Source of the DNA: Eubacterium sp.
Lineage (GTDB): Bacteria; Bacillota; Clostridia; Lachnospirales; Lachnospiraceae
DNA length: 44,140 nt
NCBI GenBank assembly: GCA_022796875.1
Contig: JAAWJJ010000027.1
Span: forward strand, 1-44,140
Reading direction: 5' to 3'
The position numbers and the translations under genes were made by a program. The notes under the pieces were generated by a model. The model made no database searches. It was not told the origin of the DNA and saw only the letters and a list, made by a program, of their open reading frames with translations. This document shows positions 25,680 to 34,004 of the stretch, one piece after another; within the stretch, counting starts at the first letter, position 1, and every line of letters starts with the position of its first letter.

Positions 25680-26855
25680 TTATTTTCTGGCCAGCCGTTT
25701 CAGTTTTCTGAAAAAACTGTCTGTGCCTTTTTTTCCGGAACCTGACTGAAATCCTGTGTTACTGTCATAATCTGCATATTTTTTCGCACAATATTCAAAG
25801 CCCTGTTCCGTATAGTCTTTCCAGAATTCCTCATACCGGTCGGAAATCTTAGACGGATGTTTCATATTCATATGCCGATAAGGATATCCGGTACAATCTG
25901 TGTATTCCATATCATTTTTGACACGATCCCATAATTCCATTCCTCTCGCATTATTCACCAATATAAGAGAAATCCCTTTATCATCATCCCACTGTCCCGG
26001 AATCGCCTTTTCATGTCCCCAGAAATCGGCAATCGTAATATCGCCCGTGCGATTTTTATTTGTATATCTGCACTGGTAACAGGACGGTCTGGAAAATTCT
26101 TTATGAAACAATCTCGTATAAACCTTTGATGGATAAGGCTTGCCGTCAATCCACAAGGTTTCACCATGTCCTTTCCATCCGACCCTTTTCTTATCGCGGA
26201 AATCTGCTTTTTCTACCTTTCCCTGCAGTTCTTTTTCACGCATTTTCACAAAATCAGCCCATATTTTTGGCGACGGCGTCCCATGACAGACAATATCCAC
26301 CGTATAAAGCTGAGGATACTCGCGTCCCAGATATTTGTACAACGCTCCAACCTGGCATCCGGTTCCGGTAAAAAGTACTTTTCTTTCCTCTTCCAGATCT
26401 TTTTTTATCTGAACAAATACGTCTGCCAAATCACTTTGCACATATTTGGATCCACGAAATTCATCTCGATCTTCCTTTGTAACGGCACGCTTGTGCATCA
26501 CATAAGAGATGCCTTTCGTTTCATCGAATCCGGCCCCGTAAACTGCTCCATTCTCCGACAGGATATAGTCAGAAATTGCCGTAAAGGCACCGCCGGAACG
26601 GCTGTTTGTAAAGATTTCTTCCTTTTTGTGCCTTGCTCCATAGCCGTAAAACGGTTCATATTCCTTTCGCGTTTCGTAGCCGCTCTGAAATGCGCACTTC
26701 TTCAGGCACAGGCCGCAGTCGATACACTTATCATGATTGATCTGCGGATATAAAAAACCGCACTCGTCCGCTTCCATCGTGATTGCCTCCACAGGGCAGA
26801 CTTTCTCACATGTTCTGCATCCGCAGCAGTCTTCTTTCTTTTTGACAAGTTCCAT
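25680..26855 (-). CDS. FrhB-like iron-sulfur flavoprotein (Coenzyme F420 hydrogenase/dehydrogenase beta-subunit family)
   Basis: A 391-residue protein. The N-terminus holds two [4Fe-4S] ferredoxin motifs, Cys10/13/16/20 followed by Pro and Cys44/47/50/54. The rest is the FrhB fold: FRGSKYVQSD, KVLFTGTGCQVGALYKYLG, DIVCHGTPSPKIW, and a later cysteine pair in PSCYQCRYTNKNRTGDITIADFWG. The name refers to archaeal enzymes; in Firmicutes such genes sit beside pyruvyltransferases in glycan clusters, where their reaction is not established. Its neighbour at 21113..23233 carries a degenerate copy of the same domain. It probably carries out a flavin- and ferredoxin-dependent redox step on the glycan or its precursor. 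Confidence 0.88.
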   Translation of the reverse strand: MELVKKKEDCCGCRTCEKVCPVEAITMEADECGFLYPQINHDKCIDCGLCLKKCAFQSGYETRKEYEPFYGYGARHKKEEIFTNSRSGGAFTAISDYILSENGAVYGAGFDETKGISYVMHKRAVTKEDRDEFRGSKYVQSDLADVFVQIKKDLEEERKVLFTGTGCQVGALYKYLGREYPQLYTVDIVCHGTPSPKIWADFVKMREKELQGKVEKADFRDKKRVGWKGHGETLWIDGKPYPSKVYTRLFHKEFSRPSCYQCRYTNKNRTGDITIADFWGHEKAIPGQWDDDKGISLILVNNARGMELWDRVKNDMEYTDCTGYPYRHMNMKHPSKISDRYEEFWKDYTEQGFEYCAKKYADYDSNTGFQSGSGKKGTDSFFRKLKRLARK

Positions 26856-26888
26856 CTTATTTTCCCCCCCTGCGCCTGTTGCTTCCGT

Positions 26889-29270
26889 TTATAACAGTTG
26901 TTCCGTTTTCTGAATTGCCTGTTCGTTTTGTTTTTTGTAATCTACATTCATACCGTGCACATTCCCGTCCGCATACATCTTCATTCCTTCATAAAGGCCG
27001 ACGGCACTGTCTTCTACCAAAATACCGTGATGTTTTTTTATAAACCCGCGCGGGCCGGGCACATCACACGAAACGACCGGAACGCCGAGCGTATCCGCTT
27101 CCAGCATTACAAGTCCCAGTCCTTCATAAAGCGATGATAACAAAAACAGCTGGCATTTTTTTAGCACCGGCATCGGATTACGCATCGCTTTTATGATAAT
27201 GATGGAATCCTCTGCCAAACTTTGCTGCCTCCACATTAATGTCTGTTCATACAAATCTCCGGTTCCTCCAATAATAATCAGGTACGTATCCGGATATTCT
27301 TTTTTATATTTTTCAAAAGCCTCGATCAGCCGTTTGTGCCCTTTTTCCGGCGAAAAACGTCCGATATTTATAAATTTAACTTCTTTACTTTCCAGTATTT
27401 CCTGTAACTGCACTAATGATACCGTAGAGGAGGTTTCCTCGTCAAATACAAGTTTCTGTTCCGACTTTTTCAATACCTGGCTGTAGTTATGGCAGTTTTC
27501 TATTACCGTAATATTATCCGTTCCGCCGTTTATCTTTTTCGTCGATTCTAAAATGTCTTCACTGACAACGACAACATTGTCATACTCGCGATACGCATCC
27601 TGTAACTGATACAGGCTCTGGTTTCCTTTCGTACGGATTTCCGCCAGCATTTCATTATGCACCCAGATCGTTCGCTTTCCGGCATAATTCTTAATCAGTT
27701 CGATCATATATCGTTCATAACCGTTGTAATGGATGACATGTCGGAATTTGATTGTTCCAAAATGCTTCCTCCATTCGCGCTGATAACTTTTTTTCAGCCG
27801 ATTTATAATCCATGGATATCGCTTCCCTTTCTTTAAGTACAGCATCTGGCAAATCATAGTAAAAATATCCATATTCATTTCGCTGGCAATCGGCAGGATA
27901 CCAGTTCCGTCCGGAATCATTTCCGCCCGCATCGGATCCTGTTCCAGGCTCATGCGACGAAAGGAAATGTAATAATGAAACCGGTCTTTATCCAACCTCT
28001 CATACATATTCCATAACGCGGTCGTAATCCCGTTTTTAGCCAGATCTCCGGCATAAATCAATATATTTTCTTTCTTACTTTCCGGAAACCTATATTCCGT
28101 ACATATTTTTTCTTTCCCGAAAATATGTCTGCAAATACGCTGTGCGGCTTCTCCGTTTTCCCATGTGGCGTAAGTGCGCCGGAACGTGCTCCTGCCCTCT
28201 ACCGGACAGTTGGATATCGCCTCAATCAACTGATCCGCCGTACTCACTTTTCGGAACGGATACTCTGCAATATCCTCATAGCAGCCACGATCCTTTTCGT
28301 ATTCCTTTTCGTCATATACAAAAAAAACGATCGGACGATCGGTATTCGCATAATCATAAAACACGCTGGAATAATCGGTCACCAGCAGATCGCTCGCCTG
28401 CATGACCGCGTTCGTATCATATTGCGGCGGGATCGGAAAAATATGCGCATATCCCTGTAAGTCCATGGCCTCTTTCATGAGCGGATGCAGTTTTACATAC
28501 ATGATACAGGCATCCGGCATCTGTTCGTCCACCTGCGCAAAAATTACTTTTAGTTTCTCATACTGTGCCTGTGCGTCTATTTTTTCCGCGCTGCCCCGGA
28601 ATGTCGGCATATAAAGGAGCATCTTTTTATTTTCACATCTGAGCTTCCGGCGCATCCGCTCCCGTTCGGACGTATCAAAAAATACGTCGTTCCTCGGATA
28701 CCCTTCGTGTAGGATCGCTCCTTTATACAGGTTTTTCAGATCATACGCCTGCTCCATTATGCGCTCCATATACTCGTTCGGAAAGATCAGATAATCCGAC
28801 TGCAGCAAATTTCTCTGCACGTTCCCCATCGAATAGATCTCTTTTTTGTTATCCCGGCCCATCTTTTTAAGCGGCGTCCCATGCCAGGTATTTACATAAA
28901 TCTGCCCATCTTTTTTGACAAAACGTCCCGGAAAACTCGTATCGTTGACAAGATAACCTGCGCTGGCAAGATAACGGTAATATTTTAAAGAACCAAAACA
29001 TACCAGCTTATACTTTTTGATTCCATATTCTTTTAATTTCTCTTCGCAGGCTTTTTTGTATTCTTTGCGGACAGCCAAGACGATCTGATAACGGCTGTAT
29101 TCCCTTTTTTGCAGTTCCATGAACATGCGCAGGATATTCCCTTCCAGAGCATATCCACCCCTGGACTCCATCAAAACCAGATTCGGGTCTAATTTCAGGT
29201 TTTCATAGAAATAATTATAAAACGGATACCAGGAACCGCTTTTCAGTTTTTTTAAAACCTTTTTTATCAC
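26889..29270 (-). CDS. Bifunctional TagF-like glycerophosphotransferase-GT4 glycosyltransferase (B)
   Basis: A 793-residue paralogue of the 23238..25661 product with the same two domains: TagF-like half with NTWHGTPLKKMGRD, EGYPRNDVFFD, YMPTFRGS and LVTDYSSVFYDYAN (1 to about 385), and a GT4 half with NIGRFSPEKGHKRL, LIIIGGTGDLY and LLSSLYEGLGLVMLEAD. The start is GTG 29270, sharing its first base with the tagD TAG stop, so the two are translationally coupled. Coupling to tagD, which makes CDP-glycerol, supports glycerol phosphate as a substrate of this enzyme. Confidence 0.9.
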   Translation of the reverse strand: MIKKVLKKLKSGSWYPFYNYFYENLKLDPNLVLMESRGGYALEGNILRMFMELQKREYSRYQIVLAVRKEYKKACEEKLKEYGIKKYKLVCFGSLKYYRYLASAGYLVNDTSFPGRFVKKDGQIYVNTWHGTPLKKMGRDNKKEIYSMGNVQRNLLQSDYLIFPNEYMERIMEQAYDLKNLYKGAILHEGYPRNDVFFDTSERERMRRKLRCENKKMLLYMPTFRGSAEKIDAQAQYEKLKVIFAQVDEQMPDACIMYVKLHPLMKEAMDLQGYAHIFPIPPQYDTNAVMQASDLLVTDYSSVFYDYANTDRPIVFFVYDEKEYEKDRGCYEDIAEYPFRKVSTADQLIEAISNCPVEGRSTFRRTYATWENGEAAQRICRHIFGKEKICTEYRFPESKKENILIYAGDLAKNGITTALWNMYERLDKDRFHYYISFRRMSLEQDPMRAEMIPDGTGILPIASEMNMDIFTMICQMLYLKKGKRYPWIINRLKKSYQREWRKHFGTIKFRHVIHYNGYERYMIELIKNYAGKRTIWVHNEMLAEIRTKGNQSLYQLQDAYREYDNVVVVSEDILESTKKINGGTDNITVIENCHNYSQVLKKSEQKLVFDEETSSTVSLVQLQEILESKEVKFINIGRFSPEKGHKRLIEAFEKYKKEYPDTYLIIIGGTGDLYEQTLMWRQQSLAEDSIIIIKAMRNPMPVLKKCQLFLLSSLYEGLGLVMLEADTLGVPVVSCDVPGPRGFIKKHHGILVEDSAVGLYEGMKMYADGNVHGMNVDYKKQNEQAIQKTEQLL

Positions 29271-29659
29271 TATTCACTCAAATCCTTTTTTATCTGCGTG
29301 GTAGAAATCTCCGGCGTCCTCGGCAGATAGACCACTTCGCAGTAATCCTTGAGAAAATCAAACTTACCGGTCCAGTCGTTTCCCATGACAAAAGTATCTA
29401 TTTTAAACTCTTTCACGTCGCTTATTTTCTGTTCCCAATTATTTTCCGGAATCACCAGATCCACATAACGGATCGCTTCCAACAGCCTTTTTCTCTCTTC
29501 ATACGTAAAATAGCACTTCTTCTGCTTCATGTTCCAGTTAAATTCATCCGTAGACAGGGCAACGATCAGATAGTCCCCCAGTTTCTTTGCTCTTTCCAAC
29601 AGGTTTACATGACCGTAATGCAGCAGGTCAAATGTTCCGTAGGTAATTATTTTTTTCAT
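29270..29659 (-). CDS. tagD: Glycerol-3-phosphate cytidylyltransferase
   Basis: A 129-residue cytidylyltransferase matching TagD/TarD in size. It has the nucleotide-binding TYGTFDLLHYGHVNLL (about 6-21) and STTQIK near the C-terminus (an ISSTxIK-like motif). It makes CDP-glycerol from CTP and sn-glycerol 3-phosphate in the cytoplasm, the donor for the TagB/TagF-like enzymes at 23238..25661, 26889..29270 and 30441..31601. The MNT/HEPN pair separates it from the rest of the upstream operon by insertion. Confidence 0.96.
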   Translation of the reverse strand: MKKIITYGTFDLLHYGHVNLLERAKKLGDYLIVALSTDEFNWNMKQKKCYFTYEERKRLLEAIRYVDLVIPENNWEQKISDVKEFKIDTFVMGNDWTGKFDFLKDYCEVVYLPRTPEISTTQIKKDLSE

Positions 29660-29678
29660 AATGTAGTTATCCTCCGCT

Positions 29679-30092
29679 TCATGAAAAACTTTTCTCCGGA
29701 AATAAGGTTTCTATATATTTCAAAATACCATCAAAAAAAAATTTTGCATTACTAATTTGTGTTTCAACTTCTTCCTTTGATATAATATAATAGTCATCAT
29801 AATCAGATTCCGACCTTACCTCAAAAGCTTCCGTAAGTATTTTTGAATATTCTCTCTCAAAAATCTCCTGTTTTACATAATTCTTCTGAAAGTAAGCCAT
29901 TACGCCAGCATGCTTGGAAAAATCTACTCCATCTAACGCTAATAAACTTCTGATACAATGAAAAATCGAATAATAGGATCTGTTTGCCGCACCGGAATAA
30001 TCTTCTGCCTCAACTAAAATTTGTGCAGACTTTAAACATTTCCTGGCTTTTTCTAATCTATAAAAACACAAATCTTTACTTCTGTCATCCAT
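29679..30092 (-). CDS. HEPN-domain protein (HepT-like toxin of an MNT/HEPN pair)
   Basis: A 137-residue HEPN protein. I choose ATG 30092, nine bases after GGAG and overlapping the end of the MNT gene by eight bases; ATG 30110 is an alternative. It has the Arg-x6-His arrangement in RSYYSIFH and the KHAGVMAYFQKNYV segment seen in HEPN proteins linked to minimal nucleotidyltransferases. HEPN toxins are usually RNases, neutralised by their MNT partner, which in the HepT/MntA case adds AMP to a tyrosine. The canonical R-x4-H-x-Y motif is not exact here, so nuclease activity is uncertain. The gene and its neighbour are clearly more AT-rich than the flanking genes. Confidence 0.88.
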   Translation of the reverse strand: MDDRSKDLCFYRLEKARKCLKSAQILVEAEDYSGAANRSYYSIFHCIRSLLALDGVDFSKHAGVMAYFQKNYVKQEIFEREYSKILTEAFEVRSESDYDDYYIISKEEVETQISNAKFFFDGILKYIETLFPEKSFS

Positions 30093-30426
30093 AAATTTCC
30101 ACTCCCTCATTCGTTACATTACGGTAAAACGGAAGAAAATCCTTATTATTTTCAAAATGTTCTTTATCTTTCAACAAAACAGATAAAAACACTCCTTGGT
30201 CAAGCGATATATCGCTGGCCATTTCTGCTGTTTTACTTCTGAATTTTCGTATCTCAGAAATATTACAATTTAAAATTATCATAATATCCATATCAGATTC
30301 TTCTGTAAAGTCTCCACGGGCGTATGATCCATAAAGAATAATTTTCATCAATTTATCACCATAAAGCTGCTGCGATGCACTTCTGATTTTATCAATCGTA
30401 ATACCTAATTCAGCATTTTTGCACAC
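30085..30426 (-). CDS. Minimal nucleotidyltransferase (MntA-like antitoxin)
   Basis: A 113-residue protein from GTG 30426, nine bases after GAGGAG; an ATG at 30468 lies inside the upstream TagB-like gene and has no ribosome site. It carries the nucleotidyltransferase signature GSYARGDFTEESDMDI, which fits G-S-x10-D-x-D of MntA exactly. It overlaps the HEPN gene, the usual arrangement of these two-gene modules, where MNT proteins AMPylate or otherwise restrain the HEPN partner. Its insertion within a teichoic-acid operon is unusual. Confidence 0.9.
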   Translation of the reverse strand: MCKNAELGITIDKIRSASQQLYGDKLMKIILYGSYARGDFTEESDMDIMIILNCNISEIRKFRSKTAEMASDISLDQGVFLSVLLKDKEHFENNKDFLPFYRNVTNEGVEIYG

Positions 30427-30440
30427 AATTTCACACTCCT

Positions 30441-31601
30441 CTACAGCATTTCCTTTACATGACGGCATATCGCCCCTGAAACAGGATACGCCGCTTCATG
30501 AAATTTTTCTCTGATCTGACGGCGTTCCTTTTCATAGCCGTCCGTTCCGGTTTCTATAATTTCCAGTAACGCCTGTTTTAATTCCCCGACCGAACGGATC
30601 TTTTTTCCGGGCGTCACTGACTCATATTCAAAATTAAAGCCGCGTTCTTTTTCATACTCCTTTTCATCAAACGGCAGAAACAGAATCGGGCGGTCCAACA
30701 GCAGATAATCCAGGTACACGCTGGAATAATCCGTGATCAAAACGCCAATATCCGGCAAAACATCCGTCACTTCTTCCAGACGTTCTTCCCCCAGCAGGCG
30801 AAAATAGCCAGTTTCCGTCACTGCCTCTGTATCCGCCAGAATATGCCCCCTCATACAGAACAAGATTCCCTGTTCCTGTAAAAAAACCTGAAGTTCTTCC
30901 ATCTGCCGTTCGATCAGGGAAAGTTCTCTTCCCCCGTTTCCGTCCCTGTAAGTCGGCGCATACAGAACGCTCATTTTATATTTCGGCAAATCCGGATAGA
31001 TTTCTTTTAGGTATTTTCTGCCCTCCTCGCCAAACAGCACGTCGTTGCGCGGATGTCCCCACACTTTCACACAGGCTTCCGGCACCTGAAAACTCTGCGC
31101 CATAATCGGCGCCAGTCCCTGCGAACTTGTGACTACGGCAGAATAATTTCGGGAAAATATCCGTTTAAAATACATTCTGCCGAATTTGGAATAATTTTGT
31201 TCCATAAGCGCGATCTTCTTTAACGGAATTCCATGCCAGAGGTTGATAATCAAATAATCTTTTGCAAGTCCGGATGCATACAGCGGAAGTCCTGCCGAAG
31301 TAAACCAGACCCGCGCCGACAACGCTTTTGCCATTCCCTCTTCCGTAGAAGTATCGATAAAATATTGCGCGCCATACCTCTCCGACAATTCCGCCTTTTT
31401 TTTGCTGTCATTCATCACGTAATACGGCGTAATATCCGGCAGGTGGTTTTTTACATACAAAAACAGATACTTTGAATTATAATTAAAATGACTGTTGTCT
31501 GTGGAGGAAAACAGCCATATATTGTCTTTTGGCTCTTCTTTTCGTTTTCGGTACGCCCGCTGCCCGTTTCGCAGCAGCGCCAGTTTCTTCATCATTCCCA
31601 T
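30441..31601 (-). CDS. CDP-glycerol glycerophosphotransferase family protein (TagB/TagF-like)
   Basis: A single-domain member of about 386 residues, starting at ATG 31601 (TTG 31610 is possible). Family motifs are NLWHGIPLKKIAL, GHPRNDVLF, YAPTYRDGNG and LITDYSSVYLDYLLLDRP. Such enzymes move glycerol phosphate from CDP-glycerol onto a lipid-linked sugar: TagB adds the first unit, TagF extends. The shorter length compared with the two GT4 fusions and the N-terminal amphipathic basic stretch suggest the priming (TagB-like) role, but this cannot be settled by sequence alone. It starts within or next to the end of the exporter ATPase gene. Confidence 0.9.
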   Translation of the reverse strand: MGMMKKLALLRNGQRAYRKRKEEPKDNIWLFSSTDNSHFNYNSKYLFLYVKNHLPDITPYYVMNDSKKKAELSERYGAQYFIDTSTEEGMAKALSARVWFTSAGLPLYASGLAKDYLIINLWHGIPLKKIALMEQNYSKFGRMYFKRIFSRNYSAVVTSSQGLAPIMAQSFQVPEACVKVWGHPRNDVLFGEEGRKYLKEIYPDLPKYKMSVLYAPTYRDGNGGRELSLIERQMEELQVFLQEQGILFCMRGHILADTEAVTETGYFRLLGEERLEEVTDVLPDIGVLITDYSSVYLDYLLLDRPILFLPFDEKEYEKERGFNFEYESVTPGKKIRSVGELKQALLEIIETGTDGYEKERRQIREKFHEAAYPVSGAICRHVKEML

Positions 31602-31602
31602 A

Positions 31603-32340
31603 TTATTCAATCATTTTCTTATACTCTTCTGCCACTTCACCGATATCTCCGTATGTCAGCAGCTTCCCGTGATCCAGAATCATCGCCTTGGTACACAGCC
31701 TTTCGACCTGCGCCAGAGAATGAGATACGAAAAGTACGGTCACTCCGGAATCAAACATATCCATGACTTTCTTTTCGCTTTTCTTCTTAAACTTCGCGTC
31801 ACCCACGGACAGCACTTCATCCAGAATCAATATTTTCGGAGCGACTAACGTGGCGATAGAAAAACCAAGCCGGGATTTCATACCGGAGGAATAGTTCTGT
31901 ATCGGCACGTCCATAAAATCCCCTAATTCCGAAAATTCTACAATCTCCTCATATTTTTCTGCCAGAAACTTTTTCGAATATCCGAGCATGGCTCCATACA
32001 AAAAAACATTTTCTTTTCCGGTATACTGTCTGTCAAAACCGGCTCCCAACTCCAGCAGCGGCACCACTTTCCCATGCTTCTCCACGCTTCCTTCCGTCGG
32101 TTTAAACACGCCTGCGATAACTTTTAAAAGCGTGCTTTTCCCTGCGCCGTTTAACCCGAGAATCCCTACTCTGTCGCCTTTCTGCACCTCGAAATTTACA
32201 TCTTTTAACGCCCAGAACTCGTTATAATGGATTTCCCTGCGCAATGTTTTTATAATATATTCTTTTAAATTATCTACTTTTTCTTTGCTTAAATTAAACT
32301 TCATACCGACATGATCTACTTTAATCGCCGTATCGCTCAT
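31603..32340 (-). CDS. tagH: Polysaccharide/teichoic acid ABC exporter, ATP-binding protein
   Basis: A 245-residue ABC ATPase of the TagH/RfbE class: Walker A GLNGAGKSTLLK, signature YSSGMKSRLGFSIA, Walker B ILILDEVLSVGD and switch FVSHS. It lacks the long C-terminal extension of Bacillus TagH. AGGAGG precedes the ATG. With the permease encoded just upstream it should export the lipid-linked polymer. The gene symbol is by analogy. Confidence 0.93.
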   Translation of the reverse strand: MSDTAIKVDHVGMKFNLSKEKVDNLKEYIIKTLRREIHYNEFWALKDVNFEVQKGDRVGILGLNGAGKSTLLKVIAGVFKPTEGSVEKHGKVVPLLELGAGFDRQYTGKENVFLYGAMLGYSKKFLAEKYEEIVEFSELGDFMDVPIQNYSSGMKSRLGFSIATLVAPKILILDEVLSVGDAKFKKKSEKKVMDMFDSGVTVLFVSHSLAQVERLCTKAMILDHGKLLTYGDIGEVAEEYKKMIE

Positions 32341-32349
32341 AATGCCCTC

Positions 32350-33126
32350 CTATATATGAAGAATGAAATTATCCTGCTTCTTTTTAAACAGGAACAGACC
32401 GATAACCAGCGCCGCAAAGCTGAATATCAGTGAATATAGTACATAATAGGAATCCATAACTTCCCCGAACAACGCGGAACGGAAACACTGTACCACCGCA
32501 AACACCGGATTTACCTTTAAAATCCATCCAAAGCCGCTATTGATTAATCTCTCCGGATAATAGAAAATCGCGCTTGTATACATAATTACCATTAAAAAAA
32601 CGCTCCACAGGTATTCCATATCCCGGAAATAGACGCCGATTGTCGCCAGAATCATTCCACAACCGTAAGACAATACAACCAGGATCAACAGCGGGTAAAA
32701 CGCCTGCAGCAAATACACCGTAGGAAATACCCTCATCACTATCATTACAGCTATTAATACAACCAATGAAATCAAAAAAATTACATAATTGTACAAAACG
32801 CCGGACAACGGATACAAATACTTTGGCACGTATACTTTTTTGATCATACCGGCGTTGGAGCGTATGGATCGCAGGCAGGTTTTGGTTGCCAGCGAATAAA
32901 AACTATAGATCAGACGTCCGCTTAATATATATACCGGAAACGTATGATCCGTATTCCCATATAACGTACCGAACACAACCGTAAGTACGATCATCGTCAA
33001 AAGCGGCTCCAATAATGACCACACAATCCCCAGATAGGAGCGGCGGTATTTTAACTTAATTCCTTTTTTCACTAACTGCCCTAACAGATATCTGTATTGC
33101 AATAAGTTATCTATATATTTCTTCAT
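32350..33126 (-). CDS. tagG: Polysaccharide/teichoic acid ABC exporter, permease
   Basis: A 258-residue ABC-2 type permease with six membrane segments. Typical features are an amphipathic start (YRYLLGQLVKKGIKLKYRRS), SYLGIVWSLLEPLLTMIVL and a C-terminal NPVFAVVQCFRSALFG. It is nine bases from the ATPase gene. A GGAAG ribosome site lies in a tandemly duplicated upstream element at 33129..33192. Function follows the TagG/RfbA family. Confidence 0.93.
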   Translation of the reverse strand: MKKYIDNLLQYRYLLGQLVKKGIKLKYRRSYLGIVWSLLEPLLTMIVLTVVFGTLYGNTDHTFPVYILSGRLIYSFYSLATKTCLRSIRSNAGMIKKVYVPKYLYPLSGVLYNYVIFLISLVVLIAVMIVMRVFPTVYLLQAFYPLLILVVLSYGCGMILATIGVYFRDMEYLWSVFLMVIMYTSAIFYYPERLINSGFGWILKVNPVFAVVQCFRSALFGEVMDSYYVLYSLIFSFAALVIGLFLFKKKQDNFILHI

Positions 33127-33128
33127 TT

Positions 33129-33192
33129 TATCTTCCTTGCTGATTCTATTCCTTGCTATTTATCTTCCTTGCTGATTCTATCCCTTGCTACT
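33129..33192. repeat. Two 32-bp tandem repeats (with degenerate third) carrying the permease ribosome site
   Basis: Two adjacent 32-base units (33129..33160 and 33161..33192), starting TATCTTCCTTGCTGATTCTA, differ at two positions. A weaker third copy begins at 33193 and runs into the end of the glycosyltransferase gene. On the minus strand each unit contains AGCAAGGAAGATAAA; the last one is the Shine-Dalgarno of the permease at 33126. Confidence 0.8.
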
Positions 33193-33203
33193 TCTCTTCT
33201 CTG

Positions 33204-34004
33204 CTAACTGTATTTGCGGATGCCGTTTATCATATAACATCCCATGTAAAAAAACGCGGCTATCGGAGAAAACCCTAAATATCGGTATACTCCGTACTGC
33301 ATTTTTGCTGATTTCCATTTATTTCTCGACTTACCGCCTTCGCTGAGGCGGGATTTTAACAGAGGCTCATTGATTCCTATCGCCTCGCCGTATTTCTTTG
33401 TAATCTGCAGCCACATTATATAATCTTCGTGCAGCTCGTCATGGCACATCGGAAATTCCCGCGCCGCCTCCGTTTTCAATAACACGGAAGAACAGGGAAT
33501 ATGGTTTGTCCGCAGCAGCATGTTATAATCTGCCCGCTCCGGCACTTCTATTACTTTTCCTAATGCGCTGCCGTCCGGACGCATCAGTTCCCGGCCGGTA
33601 TAACACAAAACCGGTTTTTCTTCTCTTTCACACAGGGCAAGCTGTTTTTGAAGCTTTGCCGTATCCCACCAGTCGTCCGCATCCAAAAACGCGACATACT
33701 CACCCCTGGCTTCGGCAACGGCCCTGTTGCGGCTCTGCGCCACCCCTAGATTGCGCGGATTGGAAATCAGGCGGATGCTTCTGTCCTTTTCTATTCCGTG
33801 CCTGTCCTCTTTTCCGTGCTCTTCCATATACTTTTTGACTATCTGGGCGGTACGGTCTTTGGAGCAGTCGTCCACGATCAGTAATTCTATCCGGTCATCT
33901 AACGTCTGCCCGAGTACGGAATCCATCGCCTGTACAATATAATCCTGCGCCTGATAGGCCGGCATGATAACAGATACCTTTACAGAGTCAAATCTTTTTT
34001 GCAT
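33204..34004 (-). CDS. Family 2 glycosyltransferase
   Basis: A 266-residue GT2 enzyme with VSVIMPAYQAQDYI, LLIVDDCSKDRT, NPRNLGVAQSRNRAV and metal-binding LDADDWW, followed by a short hydrophobic C-terminal part (AAFFYMGCYMINGI). It is likely to add one sugar of the lipid-linked repeat or linkage unit; donor and acceptor cannot be told from sequence. Its start overlaps the end of the sugar-phosphate transferase gene by 17 bases. Confidence 0.9.
   Translation of the reverse strand: MQKRFDSVKVSVIMPAYQAQDYIVQAMDSVLGQTLDDRIELLIVDDCSKDRTAQIVKKYMEEHGKEDRHGIEKDRSIRLISNPRNLGVAQSRNRAVAEARGEYVAFLDADDWWDTAKLQKQLALCEREEKPVLCYTGRELMRPDGSALGKVIEVPERADYNMLLRTNHIPCSSVLLKTEAAREFPMCHDELHEDYIMWLQITKKYGEAIGINEPLLKSRLSEGGKSRNKWKSAKMQYGVYRYLGFSPIAAFFYMGCYMINGIRKYS

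Noticed and set aside
30427..30468. ATG 30468 as the start of the MNT gene
   Set aside because: It lies within the TagB-like gene without a ribosome site, while GTG 30426 has GAGGAG at good spacing.
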